Source: Alteromonadaceae bacterium
Lineage (GTDB): Bacteria > Pseudomonadota > Gammaproteobacteria > Pseudomonadales > Oleiphilaceae
NCBI GenBank assembly: GCA_013393545.1
Contig: JABXHG010000117.1
Span: forward strand, 1-55,328
Direction of reading: 5' to 3'
DNA: 55,328 nucleotides
The notes below the pieces were generated by a model, which searched no databases, was not told the DNA's origin, and saw nothing but the letters and a program-made list of their open reading frames with translations. Every line of letters begins with the position of its first letter. Within the stretch, counting starts at the first letter, position 1. Both the position numbers and the translations under genes were made by a program. Shown here piece by piece: positions 1 through 8,110 of this stretch.

Positions 1-125
1 TCGGAAACCCGGATGTACCCGCTGGCATCCACCGTTACCACCGTGGTTGCGCGGGTGCCGTAATCGGTGCCGGTGATAAACGGTGACGAAAGAAAACGTT
101 CGGTTTCCAGGCCTACGCCGGTATC
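1..125 (-). pseudogene. C-terminal fragment of an NRDE (TANGO2-like, COG3332) family protein, runs off the window
   Basis: Read on the minus strand, this stretch encodes DTGVGLETERFLSSPF followed by TGTDYGTRATTVV. I recognise this as the conserved C-terminal signature of NRDE/TANGO2-like proteins, which normally are about 250 residues. Upstream in this frame there is a stop codon at 165-167, only about 15 codons before the recognisable part, and no plausible start. So only the last 40 or so residues of the family remain here. The fragment overlaps the 3' end of the truncated aspartoacylase-like gene in another frame. The rest of the C-terminus lies beyond the window edge. The role of NRDE proteins is poorly defined. 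The call rests on remembered family motifs; I am fairly sure of the family and sure that the frame is not intact. Confidence 0.6.
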
Positions 126-880
126 CGCACCGCGTCCGCCGGCGCCGGCCGGCGGCGCCGATGTTCACCGGTTAGCATGCCCAGCCGACGCATTACCCGT
201 AAAATGCCGCTCACGCCCGGGGCAATGGCCCATTCATCAAAGCGCAGCGCTTCCCCTGCCTCGTAGGTCAGCACCGGAATACCACGATGCTGGGCATAGT
301 GGCGCAGGCTACCTTCGCGCAGCTCGGCATTGAGCACCACCGGGGCGCCAAAGGCATCGGCCATGCGTTCGGTTTCGCTGCCCGGCGTTAGCTGAGCACG
401 AATCTGCGGCAGATTGGTCCGGTGAATCGCACCGGTGTGCAGGTCGATAATATGCGTGGCGTGATCCACGATCTGCTCGCGGAACAGTGCGGCAATACGC
501 CCGCCAAGGGAGCCGGCCTCGCTGCCGGGAAAACAGCGGTTGAGATCACGCCGGTCAGGCAGGTAGCGCGTCTGCTGCAAAAAGCCGAACACGTTGACTA
601 CCGGCACCGCGATCAGCGTACCGCGCAGGCCCGTAATGGCCTTGGCACGCAGCAGCCGGCGCACAATATCCACACCGTTGATTTCATCGCCGTGAATACC
701 GCCACACACCAGCAGTACCGGGCCTTCCTTGCGTCCGTGGACCACTTCCACCGGAATATGCAGCGGCGTATGCGTATAAAGCCGCGCAATCGGCACATCG
801 ATCTGGCGGCGCGATCCGGGCGCCACACTTTCCTGGCCCAGCATGAACGGCGCACGCGCCGTGGAAACCTTTTTTGTCAT
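113..880 (-). CDS. Succinylglutamate desuccinylase/aspartoacylase family protein, apparently truncated at the C-terminus
   Basis: This encodes a 255-residue zinc carboxypeptidase-like (M14 subfamily AstE/AspA) amidohydrolase. GGIHGDEING at about residues 60-69 supplies the metal-binding HxxE. RRDLNRCFPG at about 111-120 is the substrate-binding signature, and the DLHTG motif near 147 supplies the third metal ligand. TYEAGEA near 205 matches the catalytic glutamate region. Relatives are usually about 330-350 residues and end in a small beta-rich domain. Here the frame turns into the arginine/proline-rich tail RRRRPAPADAVRIPA and stops. In an adjacent frame the DNA then encodes the end of an unrelated NRDE protein. 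I infer a deletion that removed the C-terminal domain, or an assembly artefact. The catalytic core is intact, so residual activity is possible; the true substrate is unknown. Confidence 0.75.
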   Translation of the reverse strand: MTKKVSTARAPFMLGQESVAPGSRRQIDVPIARLYTHTPLHIPVEVVHGRKEGPVLLVCGGIHGDEINGVDIVRRLLRAKAITGLRGTLIAVPVVNVFGFLQQTRYLPDRRDLNRCFPGSEAGSLGGRIAALFREQIVDHATHIIDLHTGAIHRTNLPQIRAQLTPGSETERMADAFGAPVVLNAELREGSLRHYAQHRGIPVLTYEAGEALRFDEWAIAPGVSGILRVMRRLGMLTGEHRRRRPAPADAVRIPA

Positions 881-889
881 CGTCCGGCT

Positions 890-915
890 TTATCCATACA
901 CTTTTGAATGTAAAA
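890..915. promoter_or_regulatory. Candidate TetR/AcrR-type operator upstream of the repressor gene
   Basis: This 26-base imperfect palindrome lies 56 bases before the TetR-family ATG. It shares the string ATCCATACA, a short spacer and then GAATG and TGTAAA with the better palindrome at 6882-6909 in the efflux promoter region. Two sites of the same type suggest that the repressor controls both itself and the pump genes. The assignment rests on sequence similarity alone. Confidence 0.5.
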
Positions 916-970
916 AACTCCGCGGTGGGGTAAACTGCCCAGGCTGTTTTATGACTCAGGTTGCTTGATC

Positions 971-1588
971 ATGGCCAGAAAAACCAAAGCCGAAGCTGCC
1001 GCCACGCGAGAAGCGCTGCTGAACGCGGCGGAAGACATGTTTATTGAACACGGCGTCGCCCGCACGTCGCTTGACCAAATTGCCCGCCACGCCGGCATGA
1101 CCCGCGGCGCGGTGTACTGGCATTTCAAAAACAAGGCTGATCTGTTCCAAGCCATGTTGCAGCGCGTGCGCCTGCCCTTCGAGGATCTGGTGGAAGAGCT
1201 CGATGATCCGACGCTTGACCAAAAGCCACTTGAGGCCGTGCGATTGGCCTGCATGAGCGGCTTTTCGCGCCTGGAGCAGCCGCGCTACCGCCGGGTGCAC
1301 TCGATTTTACTCCATCACTGCGAAACCTTTGGCGATATTGACCCCCTCAGCATGCAAAACGAGATGTCGGAAGACACCTGCAGCGCCCTGCTGAAGTACT
1401 TCAATATGGCTGCCAAACTCGACCAGCTGCGCCCCTGCCTGGCACCGGACATTGCCGCACAGATCATGCAGGCCATGCTCGGTGGATTGTTCCATGACTG
1501 GCTGCGCAACCACGAACACTACTCCATCCACGACGAAGGGGCACGCCTGGTCGAGACCCAACTCGCCTTGATGCAGCATGCCCCTTGA
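971..1588 (+). CDS. TetR/AcrR-family transcriptional repressor of RND efflux genes
   Basis: This is a 205-residue TetR-family regulator. The N-terminal helix-turn-helix runs from about residue 10 to 55, with TREALLNAAEDMF followed by TSLDQIARHAGMTRGAVYWHF, typical of AcrR, TtgR and SmeT. The C-terminal part has the length of the ligand-binding domain of that group. An in-frame TTG lies two codons upstream, but ATG at 971 gives the normal MARKTKAEA start. It is separated from the first RND operon by one small membrane-protein gene and probably represses it: related palindromes lie in front of this gene and in the intergenic region between the two pump operons. Family membership is certain; the identity of the target is inferred from the sites and the location. 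Confidence 0.88.
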   Translation: MARKTKAEAAATREALLNAAEDMFIEHGVARTSLDQIARHAGMTRGAVYWHFKNKADLFQAMLQRVRLPFEDLVEELDDPTLDQKPLEAVRLACMSGFSRLEQPRYRRVHSILLHHCETFGDIDPLSMQNEMSEDTCSALLKYFNMAAKLDQLRPCLAPDIAAQIMQAMLGGLFHDWLRNHEHYSIHDEGARLVETQLALMQHAP

Positions 1589-1616
1589 CGCTTAACCTAC
1601 CTCACAGCCTGTTGCA

Positions 1617-2282
1617 CTACACATGATGCGAGGGTGTCTTGTGCCTGAGCGTAAGACGCTTGGCGTGCACCCGGGCATCACGGTAAACGCTTTCTGCCAC
1701 GCTGCGGTAGGCATTTTCCCGGGTAATGAACTTGACCAGGACTCGCCTCTCCCCCATATGAGGCATGCTGCCGCTTTGCGGCTTGCCATGCAGGCGCACG
1801 CGGCAGTTGCGATCGCTTAACAGCTCGGCCTCGGCCCAGCCGTCAGCATCCGGCTCGCCGGTCACTTCAACGGTTTCACCCAACAGCGTACGGCGCTGGC
1901 TGTGAAACCAGCGATGAACCGCGTAGCACACGCTGCTGGCCAGCGGCGAGGCCAGCGCAAAAGCCGCCCACAGCACGGCTACCCCCAACGGTATACGAAA
2001 CAGCCCCAGCGGCAACCAGCGCAGCACCAAAAGCTCCACGGCAAGAGTTATCATACCGGCAAAAACAATCAGCACACTCAAGGAAAAAGTGGCCGGCACA
2101 CCCACAAAGCCAAGCGACACCAGCGTGCTTGCCGTATGCTCATGCCTGAGGCTATCACGCTCAAAAAGCTCAAGCGGCACCAGCCGCAGTATCACCAGCA
2201 GCCAGTAAAGCACTACCAGCGGTACCAACAGGGTAAACACCACTAAAGGAAAGCTGAGTAAAAGCGAGTAAACGCGTTCCAT
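1617..2282 (-). CDS. Inner-membrane protein with a soluble C-terminal domain (YqiJ/NfeD-like architecture)
   Basis: This 221-residue protein has about three hydrophobic segments: residues 5-35, 52-85 and 92-125. A soluble C-terminal region follows, in which GETVEVTGEPDADGWAEAELL is reminiscent of the beta-rich OB-fold domain of YqiJ/NfeD-like proteins. Such proteins often accompany flotillins, but no flotillin gene is present here. It sits tail-to-tail with the TetR gene, about 28 bases apart, and downstream of the RND operon behind a terminator, so it is probably transcribed separately. The similarity to YqiJ-type proteins is architectural rather than a firm match, and I cannot assign a specific function. 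Confidence 0.55.
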   Translation of the reverse strand: MERVYSLLLSFPLVVFTLLVPLVVLYWLLVILRLVPLELFERDSLRHEHTASTLVSLGFVGVPATFSLSVLIVFAGMITLAVELLVLRWLPLGLFRIPLGVAVLWAAFALASPLASSVCYAVHRWFHSQRRTLLGETVEVTGEPDADGWAEAELLSDRNCRVRLHGKPQSGSMPHMGERRVLVKFITRENAYRSVAESVYRDARVHAKRLTLRHKTPSHHV

Positions 2283-2388
2283 AATGCCCCCTCTCCGTCA
2301 TTCGCCACGTAAACCTGACTCCTTTCAGTGTAGACCACATGGCTATGTCATACCGCCCTTGAACGTATCGCCTCTGGCATCCACGCAT

Positions 2389-2418
2389 AAAAAAGCACCG
2401 GCTCAAAGGCCGGTGCTT
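2389..2418 (-). terminator. Rho-independent terminator of the MFP-RND efflux operon
   Basis: A perfect 10-bp stem (AAGCACCGGC paired with GCCGGTGCTT, 6-base loop) is followed on the minus strand by a run of six T. It lies 38 bases beyond the stop codon of the RND pump gene, where a terminator for that operon is expected. Confidence 0.85.
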
Positions 2419-2455
2419 GCTTGCCATACGACAGGCAAGTTGCTTGAAATGCTCG

Positions 2456-5400
2456 CTACGACGAGTGCCGGGTCTCTGCCTCGGACGCCCCATGGGCACC
2501 GCGCTTGCGGTGTATCCAGTCGGCTGACCGCGCAATCATGGCGTAGAAGCTCGGTACAAAGCAGCTTGATACAATCGCTACCGTAGCCATGCCCACCGAG
2601 ACGGTGGTACCGATATGGTGGCTACTGGTATCACTTGCGCCGGTAGCCAGCGCCAGCGGTAACGTGCCCAGAATAAAGGCAAAAGATGTCATCACGATGG
2701 GCCGGAAACGCAGCTCTGCCGCGATAATGGCCGCTTCGCGGATGCTCTTGCCCAATTCCTTGCGTTGCAGTTCGGCAAACTCGACGATCAATATCGCATT
2801 CTTCGCCGCCAGCCCTACGACCACCAGCATCCCGATCTGCACGTAAACACTGGTGTCCAACCCGCGCAGGGCAATACCACCGATACCCCCAAACAGCGCG
2901 AAAGGCGTGGCCGTCAACACCGCAAGCGGTAATGACCAGCTTTCATACTGGGCCGCCAGAATCAGGAACACCATCAGCAAACCGAAGATGATCGCCAGAC
3001 TGGCGGTATTGCCCACCTGGCTTTCCTGATAGGCAGTGCCAGTCCAGCCCATGCCCCAGTTGCTACCCAATTCTTGCTGGACGATCTCTTCCATGGCCGT
3101 GATCGCCTGAGTGGAGCTATAACCAGGCGCGGGCCCGCCCTGGAACTGCGCACCAAGGTACACGCCAAAGCGCGAAACCACCGCCGGCTTGGCCTGGCGC
3201 TCAAGGGTGACAAACTCCGAGAGCGGAATGCGGTCACCGTTGCCGCCACGAACATAAACATTGCTCAGGTCATCCGGCGTATCACGAAATTCGTCTTCGT
3301 TCTGCAGATACACCTGAAAATTGCGGTTCTGGTAACTGAAGTAGTTGACAAAACCATTGCCGAACGTGTTGGACAGGGTGGCGTTCAGCTCCGGCAGCGG
3401 CACCCCGTAACTCAGGGCCTTGCGCTGGTCGATGTTGGCCCGATAGCCAGGCACGTTTACATTAAACGTGGAGAAAACACGCTGCAGCGCCGGATGCTGG
3501 TTCGCAGCCTGCATAACCTTCATCGACGCCTGGAACAGCTCCTGCGAGGTCGCACCCTCGAACGACTGCAAATAGCCGGTAAAGCCCCCGGTGGTGGAAA
3601 GCCCCATGATCGGTGGCACATTAAACGCCATGGCCGAGCCGCCCGGGACCTCCGCCCCCAATTGCATGATCTTGCCTACCAGCTGTTCGGCGGTCAGCTC
3701 CCGCTCGTTCCAGGGCACCATGTTGATGAACATCACGCCCCGGGCGGTGTTCACCGCACTGGACAGGATGTCATAACCCGCCACCGCTGAGCTGTACTCC
3801 ACGCCCTCGATGGCTTCAATCCGCTCACTCAATTCAGCCATATAGGACTTGGTGCGGGCCAGAGACGCGGAATCCGGCAGCTGAATGCTTGCCAGCACCA
3901 CCCCCTGGTCGGTCTCTGGAACCAGGGTCGCAGGCGTGGTCTGATAGAGCCACCAGGAACCGCCGATGGTTACCCCGGTGAGCGCCAGCGCCAGCACCCA
4001 GTGGCGCACCAGCCCCCGCACCACCCACATGTAACCGGCGGTAATGCCGGCAAACAGGCTGTCAAACAGACGTAGCGGAGTATTCACCGCACGCATCAGT
4101 TTTGATTCCGACAGTTGCGGCTTGTGCTTGATGAACACCGCAGACAACGCCGGCGTAAAGGTCAGCGCCATGAGTGCGGAGAAAGCCACCGAGATGGCTA
4201 CCGTCAGCGCGAATTGCTGATAAATCTGGCCGGTAAAACCACCCAGGAAAGCCACCGGAACGAACACCGCCGCCATGATCAGCGAGGTGGCAATGACCGG
4301 ACCACCCACCTCCTTCATGGCCCGGATGGTGGCCTGGGTCACGCTGATATCCTCATCCTCGCTGAGCACTCGCTCAACGTTTTCAACCACCAGTATGGCG
4401 TCATCAACCACAATGCCAATCGAGAGCACCAGTGCGAACCGCGTCAGCAGGTTGATGGAGAACCCGAACAGGTAGAAACCGGCAAACGTCGCCAGCACCG
4501 AAACCGGCACCACCGACATGGCAATCACCGTGAAACGCCAGTTCTGCAGAAAGACAAACAGAATCACGCCCACAATCAGGAACGCCTCGATAAACACCTT
4601 GGTTACGGTATCCACCGAGGCCCCGATAAAGGCGGTGGTGTCGTAGGGCACCACGAATTCAAGCCCAGGCGGGAAGCGCGCCGCCAGCTCTTCCATCTTG
4701 TCCCGCACCAGCTGCGCGGTTTCCAGCGCGTTGGCCCCGGGCTGCTGGTTGATAATAATCGGCGTCATGGCGCCGCCGTTAAGTTTCGCATTAACCCCAT
4801 AAAAGGAGGCGCCAAGCTCGATGCGCGCCACGTCTTTGAGCAGCAACGACGAGCCGTCCGGATTGGTGCGCAAAAAGATATTGCGGAAATCGTCCGCGTC
4901 ATTGAGGCGCCCACCCGCCGTGATGGTGTAGGTGAACGCACGGGGGTCAGCCTGGGGTGTTCCGGCCAGGCTTCCGGCCGGCACCTCCGTGTTTTGCGCA
5001 CGAATCGCCGCCGCCACTTCGGTGGGTGTCAGGTCATACTGGGCCAGCTTGTCCGGATCCATCCAGATCCGCAGGGCAAACTCGCCACCGCCCAGCACTT
5101 CGGCTTCGCCGACACCCGACACCTGGCGTAACTCGTCCAGAATATTGAGAGTGGCGTAGTTCTGCATGAAGATGTCGTTATAGTCGCCATCGGGCGACAC
5201 CAACGCAACCAACATGAGAATGGATGTGGAGCGCAACTCCACCGTGACCCCCTGCCCCTGAACCGCCTCGGGCAGCTGGGAAAGAGCACCCTGTACCCTG
5301 TTGTTGACGTTGATGGTATTTATATCGCCATCGGTACCGATATCGAAGGCCACGTTCAGGCTCATCAGGCCATTGTCGGCGCTGGTCGACGTCATATAGA

Positions 5401-5632
5401 GCATGTCTTCAACGCCGTTGATGGCCTCCGCCAGAGGCGCGGCCACGGTCTGGGCGACGGTCTCGGCATCCGCTCCGGGAAACTGGGCCTGCACGGAAAC
5501 CGTCGGCGGCACCACACTGCGGTACTGCTCGATCGGCAGCACCCGCAGACTGACCACGCCTATCACGGTCAAGATAATGGCCAGAACCGTGGCGAAAATC
5601 GGTCGCTTGATGAAGAAATTGGAGAACGGCAT
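2456..5632 (-). CDS. RND-type multidrug efflux pump, inner-membrane subunit (HAE1; AcrB/MexB-like)
   Basis: This 1058-residue inner-membrane drug/proton antiporter has full family length. The N-terminus FFIKRPIFATVLAII is the first membrane helix. The proton-relay aspartates lie in GIVVDDAILVVENVE, with D410-D411 corresponding to AcrB D407/D408. The conserved EAFLIVGVILFVFLQNWR helix lies at about 349-366, and the second half contains KNAILIVEFAELQ. Two large periplasmic porter regions separate the two six-helix sets. It follows the adaptor gene with a TGATG stop/start overlap, so the two are translationally coupled. No TolC/OprM outer-membrane channel is encoded nearby, so the channel must come from elsewhere. 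Drug efflux is inferred from family; the substrates are unknown. Confidence 0.95.
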   Translation of the reverse strand: MPFSNFFIKRPIFATVLAIILTVIGVVSLRVLPIEQYRSVVPPTVSVQAQFPGADAETVAQTVAAPLAEAINGVEDMLYMTSTSADNGLMSLNVAFDIGTDGDINTINVNNRVQGALSQLPEAVQGQGVTVELRSTSILMLVALVSPDGDYNDIFMQNYATLNILDELRQVSGVGEAEVLGGGEFALRIWMDPDKLAQYDLTPTEVAAAIRAQNTEVPAGSLAGTPQADPRAFTYTITAGGRLNDADDFRNIFLRTNPDGSSLLLKDVARIELGASFYGVNAKLNGGAMTPIIINQQPGANALETAQLVRDKMEELAARFPPGLEFVVPYDTTAFIGASVDTVTKVFIEAFLIVGVILFVFLQNWRFTVIAMSVVPVSVLATFAGFYLFGFSINLLTRFALVLSIGIVVDDAILVVENVERVLSEDEDISVTQATIRAMKEVGGPVIATSLIMAAVFVPVAFLGGFTGQIYQQFALTVAISVAFSALMALTFTPALSAVFIKHKPQLSESKLMRAVNTPLRLFDSLFAGITAGYMWVVRGLVRHWVLALALTGVTIGGSWWLYQTTPATLVPETDQGVVLASIQLPDSASLARTKSYMAELSERIEAIEGVEYSSAVAGYDILSSAVNTARGVMFINMVPWNERELTAEQLVGKIMQLGAEVPGGSAMAFNVPPIMGLSTTGGFTGYLQSFEGATSQELFQASMKVMQAANQHPALQRVFSTFNVNVPGYRANIDQRKALSYGVPLPELNATLSNTFGNGFVNYFSYQNRNFQVYLQNEDEFRDTPDDLSNVYVRGGNGDRIPLSEFVTLERQAKPAVVSRFGVYLGAQFQGGPAPGYSSTQAITAMEEIVQQELGSNWGMGWTGTAYQESQVGNTASLAIIFGLLMVFLILAAQYESWSLPLAVLTATPFALFGGIGGIALRGLDTSVYVQIGMLVVVGLAAKNAILIVEFAELQRKELGKSIREAAIIAAELRFRPIVMTSFAFILGTLPLALATGASDTSSHHIGTTVSVGMATVAIVSSCFVPSFYAMIARSADWIHRKRGAHGASEAETRHSS

Positions 5633-6840
5633 CAGCTGTCGCCTCCCTCAGCGTTCGCCGAAGCAGTGCTTTCTGCCATGGCCTCCTCCATCAGCGCCCG
5701 CGCATCGCCGTCGAACGGCAGCGGTTTAATGATAATGCCAGCCTCGATGCCGGACGGATCACCGACAATCACCCGCTCACCGGGCTCAACACCGGCACGA
5801 AGGATCTGCCAGGGGCCAGCTACTTCCGCAAGCTCCACTGTCCGTGCCCGTGCGGTGTCGTTCTCATCCAGCACAAATACCTGCGGACCCATCAGGCCCT
5901 GGCCAATGGCAATCTCCGGCACCGCCAGCACATCGAAGCGCTTGAGGCCTTCAAGACTCACCCTCACGAACTGGCCGGGCAGAATTTGCGCGTCCGGATT
6001 ATCGAAAGTCGCACTGGCCTGTACCGTGCTTGTATTGGCTTCCACCCGCGAGCCCAAAAAGTCCATGTTCCCTTGCAGGCTGTCATCGGAAGTGCCCGGC
6101 AGCTGCAACCGGGTGGTGATCGAGGATACCGGCTGGCCGTCCAACTGGCGGCGCAGCTCGAACGCGTCTGATTGCGGCATCTGGAAACGCACTTCCAGAG
6201 GGTCCAGCGGAGTGATGGTGGCAAGCTCAGTGCCGTTACTGACCAGATTGCCAATGTTGACCTGACTGAGGCTGATCATGCCGGCAACCGGCGCAATCAC
6301 CTCTGCGTAATCCAGGTCGATGCGAGCGCTAGCCAGCGCGGCCTCGGCCTGAGCCACTGCCGCCTCGGCAACACTCAAATCGGCACGGGCCTGATCATAC
6401 TGTTGACGGCTCACCGAATTCTGGTTGAGCAAACGCTCGAAACGCTCCGCATCCCGCCGGGCACGGGTCAGCTCCGCCCGGGCGCTCTGCAGATCCGCTT
6501 CACGCTGATTGACCGCCGCCTGATACACATCCGGCTCAATGGAATACAAACGCTCGCCCTGCTTCACCATGTCGCCCGGTTCGAAATGGCGCTGTTCCAG
6601 AGTGCCCGTCACCCGTGCCACCAGGGCCACTTCATCATCACTACGCAGCAGCGAGGAATAGGAACGCTCAAGGCTGAGATCCCGGCGTTTGAGTTCAGCA
6701 ACTTCCACCGGGTGCGGCGGCTGCTCCTGGGCATCGCCCTGGCCTGCCCCGGAGTCTTCATTCTGGCTGCAACCCGCCAGAAACAGGCCTGAAATCAGGG
6801 CGACAAGGCTCGCCCGGCCGAAACGGTTCATGGTGTTCAT
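5632..6840 (-). CDS. RND efflux periplasmic adaptor (membrane fusion) lipoprotein, AcrA/MexA-like
   Basis: This 402-residue membrane fusion protein links the pump at 2456-5632 to an outer-membrane channel. The N-terminus has a signal sequence ending in a lipobox, LFLAGC, so Cys23 should be lipidated. Next come a lipoyl half-motif around residues 55-95, the alpha-helical hairpin (about 100-165, including LNQNSVSRQQYDQARADL), the second lipoyl half (IAPVAGMISLSQVNIGNLV) and the beta-barrel and membrane-proximal domains. A second ATG three codons downstream is an alternative start. The gene is the first of its operon. Its promoter region is shared with the divergent pump operon and holds a palindrome resembling the AcrR operator. 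Confidence 0.93.
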   Translation of the reverse strand: MNTMNRFGRASLVALISGLFLAGCSQNEDSGAGQGDAQEQPPHPVEVAELKRRDLSLERSYSSLLRSDDEVALVARVTGTLEQRHFEPGDMVKQGERLYSIEPDVYQAAVNQREADLQSARAELTRARRDAERFERLLNQNSVSRQQYDQARADLSVAEAAVAQAEAALASARIDLDYAEVIAPVAGMISLSQVNIGNLVSNGTELATITPLDPLEVRFQMPQSDAFELRRQLDGQPVSSITTRLQLPGTSDDSLQGNMDFLGSRVEANTSTVQASATFDNPDAQILPGQFVRVSLEGLKRFDVLAVPEIAIGQGLMGPQVFVLDENDTARARTVELAEVAGPWQILRAGVEPGERVIVGDPSGIEAGIIIKPLPFDGDARALMEEAMAESTASANAEGGDS

Positions 6841-6881
6841 AGGCGTGAGAATCCCGTCAACATAATTAGTAACCGAAGCAT

Positions 6882-6909
6882 TTTACATCCATACAAGAAT
6901 GAATGTAAA
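6882..6909. promoter_or_regulatory. AcrR-like operator palindrome between the two divergent RND operons
   Basis: This 28-base near-palindrome has outer arms TTTACAT and ATGTAAA and inner half-sites CCAT and ATGA. Spacing and sequence resemble the TACATACATT-type operator bound by E. coli AcrR, as I remember it. It lies 41 bases upstream of the adaptor ATG of the minus-strand operon and 101 bases upstream of the plus-strand adaptor. A similar box lies at 890-915 in front of the TetR-family gene. Repressor binding here is an inference. Confidence 0.65.
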
Positions 6910-6956
6910 TGAATCGGGCCGTTTGTGATTCTCATTTAATGACCTTCTCATCGGGT

Positions 6957-6985
6957 TTGTGTAGCATGCTGTCTGACTACATAGT
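6957..6985 (+). promoter_or_regulatory. Candidate sigma-70 promoter for the second RND operon
   Basis: TTGTGT and CATAGT are separated by exactly 17 bases, and the -10 element ends 24 bases before the adaptor start codon. Both hexamers deviate from consensus, so the promoter would be moderate. It lies about 50 bases downstream of the AcrR-like palindrome. Confidence 0.4.
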
Positions 6986-7009
6986 TACCTTTGCACCAGG
7001 AACACAATC

Positions 7010-8110
7010 ATGCGCATGGCTTCCCGCTTCGTCATTGTCCTTCTCTTTCTCGGCCTCGTTCTGGGCGGCATCTTCGGCTACAAGTTCTATCAGTTCGAAC
7101 AGATGCAAAAGCAGATGTCACAGCCCCAGCCGCCGGCAAAAATCTCGGTTACCCAGGCAACCACCGAAAACTGGCAACCGGCCATCAAAGCCGTCGGCAG
7201 CATTGAGGCGATCAACGGTATTGAAGTGGCCAACGAGGTGCCGGGCGTAATTGAAGCCATCAACTTCGAATCCGGCGACACGGTAAGCAAGGGCGATGTG
7301 CTGGTGCGCCTGGATGCCGCCATCGACGAAGCCGCCCTGCGCACCCGCCGCGCCGAAGCGCAACTGGCAGCCCAGGAATTCAAGCGGGTGTCGGATCTGC
7401 TACCGCGTCGCGCGGTCTCGCAATCCCAGTACGACGAAGCCAAGGCCAACTACGACGCCGCCCGGGCCCGTGTAAACGAGGCTGAGGCGCAGCTCAACAA
7501 GAAAGTGATCCGGGCACCTTTCGACGGCACCCTGGGCATTCGCATGGTCGACCAGGGCGAATACATCGGCACCGGCACGCCAATTGTCGAGATCAACATG
7601 CTGCACCCGATCTATGTGGACTACACCTTGTCTGAAAAGGCACTGCCACAGGTCGACAACGGCTACCCTGTATCAGTAACCGTGGCCGCCGTGCCGGAAA
7701 TGAACTTCGATGGCCAGGTGAGCGCCATCAATACTTCGGTGAACCCGGAGAGTCGCACCGTGCGCATTCGCGCCACCCTGAATAATGAAGACAACCTGCT
7801 GCGCCCGGGCATGTTTGCCACCATCCAGACCGGCCAGCCACGCGAGAACCAGGTGGTGACCCTGCCGCGCACCGCCATTTCCTACAACACTTACGGCAAT
7901 TTCGTGTTCCTGGTGGAAGAGAACGATAGCGGCGAACTCATTGTTAACCGCCAGACCATCACCACTGGCGAAGTTCGCAACGGCCGGGCGGAAGTGATCT
8001 CCGGCCTTGAAACGGGCGCCACCGTGGTGGCCAAGGGTCTGCTGCGCCTGCGCGCCGGCCAACGGGTCGAGATTCAGGAAGACGCCGGCCAGGAGGCCCC
8101 TGAATCATGA
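7010..8110 (+). CDS. RND efflux periplasmic adaptor subunit (membrane fusion protein)
   Basis: This 366-residue adaptor has an uncleaved N-terminal membrane anchor (about residues 5-24, VIVLLFLGLVLGGIFGYKF) rather than a lipobox, unlike the adaptor of the neighbouring operon. VPGVIEAINFESGDTVSKGDVLVRLD is the first lipoyl half, and PFDGTLGIRMVDQGEYIGTG the second. A short alpha-hairpin lies between, with LLPRRAVSQSQYDEAKANYD. The beta-barrel region follows (NPESRTVRIRATLNN, LRPGMFATI). This form resembles the MexH-like or heavy-duty adaptor subfamily rather than AcrA. It overlaps its pump gene by ATGA. A usable ribosome binding site, AGGAAC, lies 5-10 bases before the ATG. Confidence 0.92.
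   Translation: MRMASRFVIVLLFLGLVLGGIFGYKFYQFEQMQKQMSQPQPPAKISVTQATTENWQPAIKAVGSIEAINGIEVANEVPGVIEAINFESGDTVSKGDVLVRLDAAIDEAALRTRRAEAQLAAQEFKRVSDLLPRRAVSQSQYDEAKANYDAARARVNEAEAQLNKKVIRAPFDGTLGIRMVDQGEYIGTGTPIVEINMLHPIYVDYTLSEKALPQVDNGYPVSVTVAAVPEMNFDGQVSAINTSVNPESRTVRIRATLNNEDNLLRPGMFATIQTGQPRENQVVTLPRTAISYNTYGNFVFLVEENDSGELIVNRQTITTGEVRNGRAEVISGLETGATVVAKGLLRLRAGQRVEIQEDAGQEAPES

Noticed and set aside
4115..5131. A 338-codon open frame opposite the first RND pump gene
   Set aside because: It is rich in His, Arg and Gln with no motif, and lies wholly antisense to a pump gene with complete conserved motifs; typical of antisense frames in high-GC DNA.
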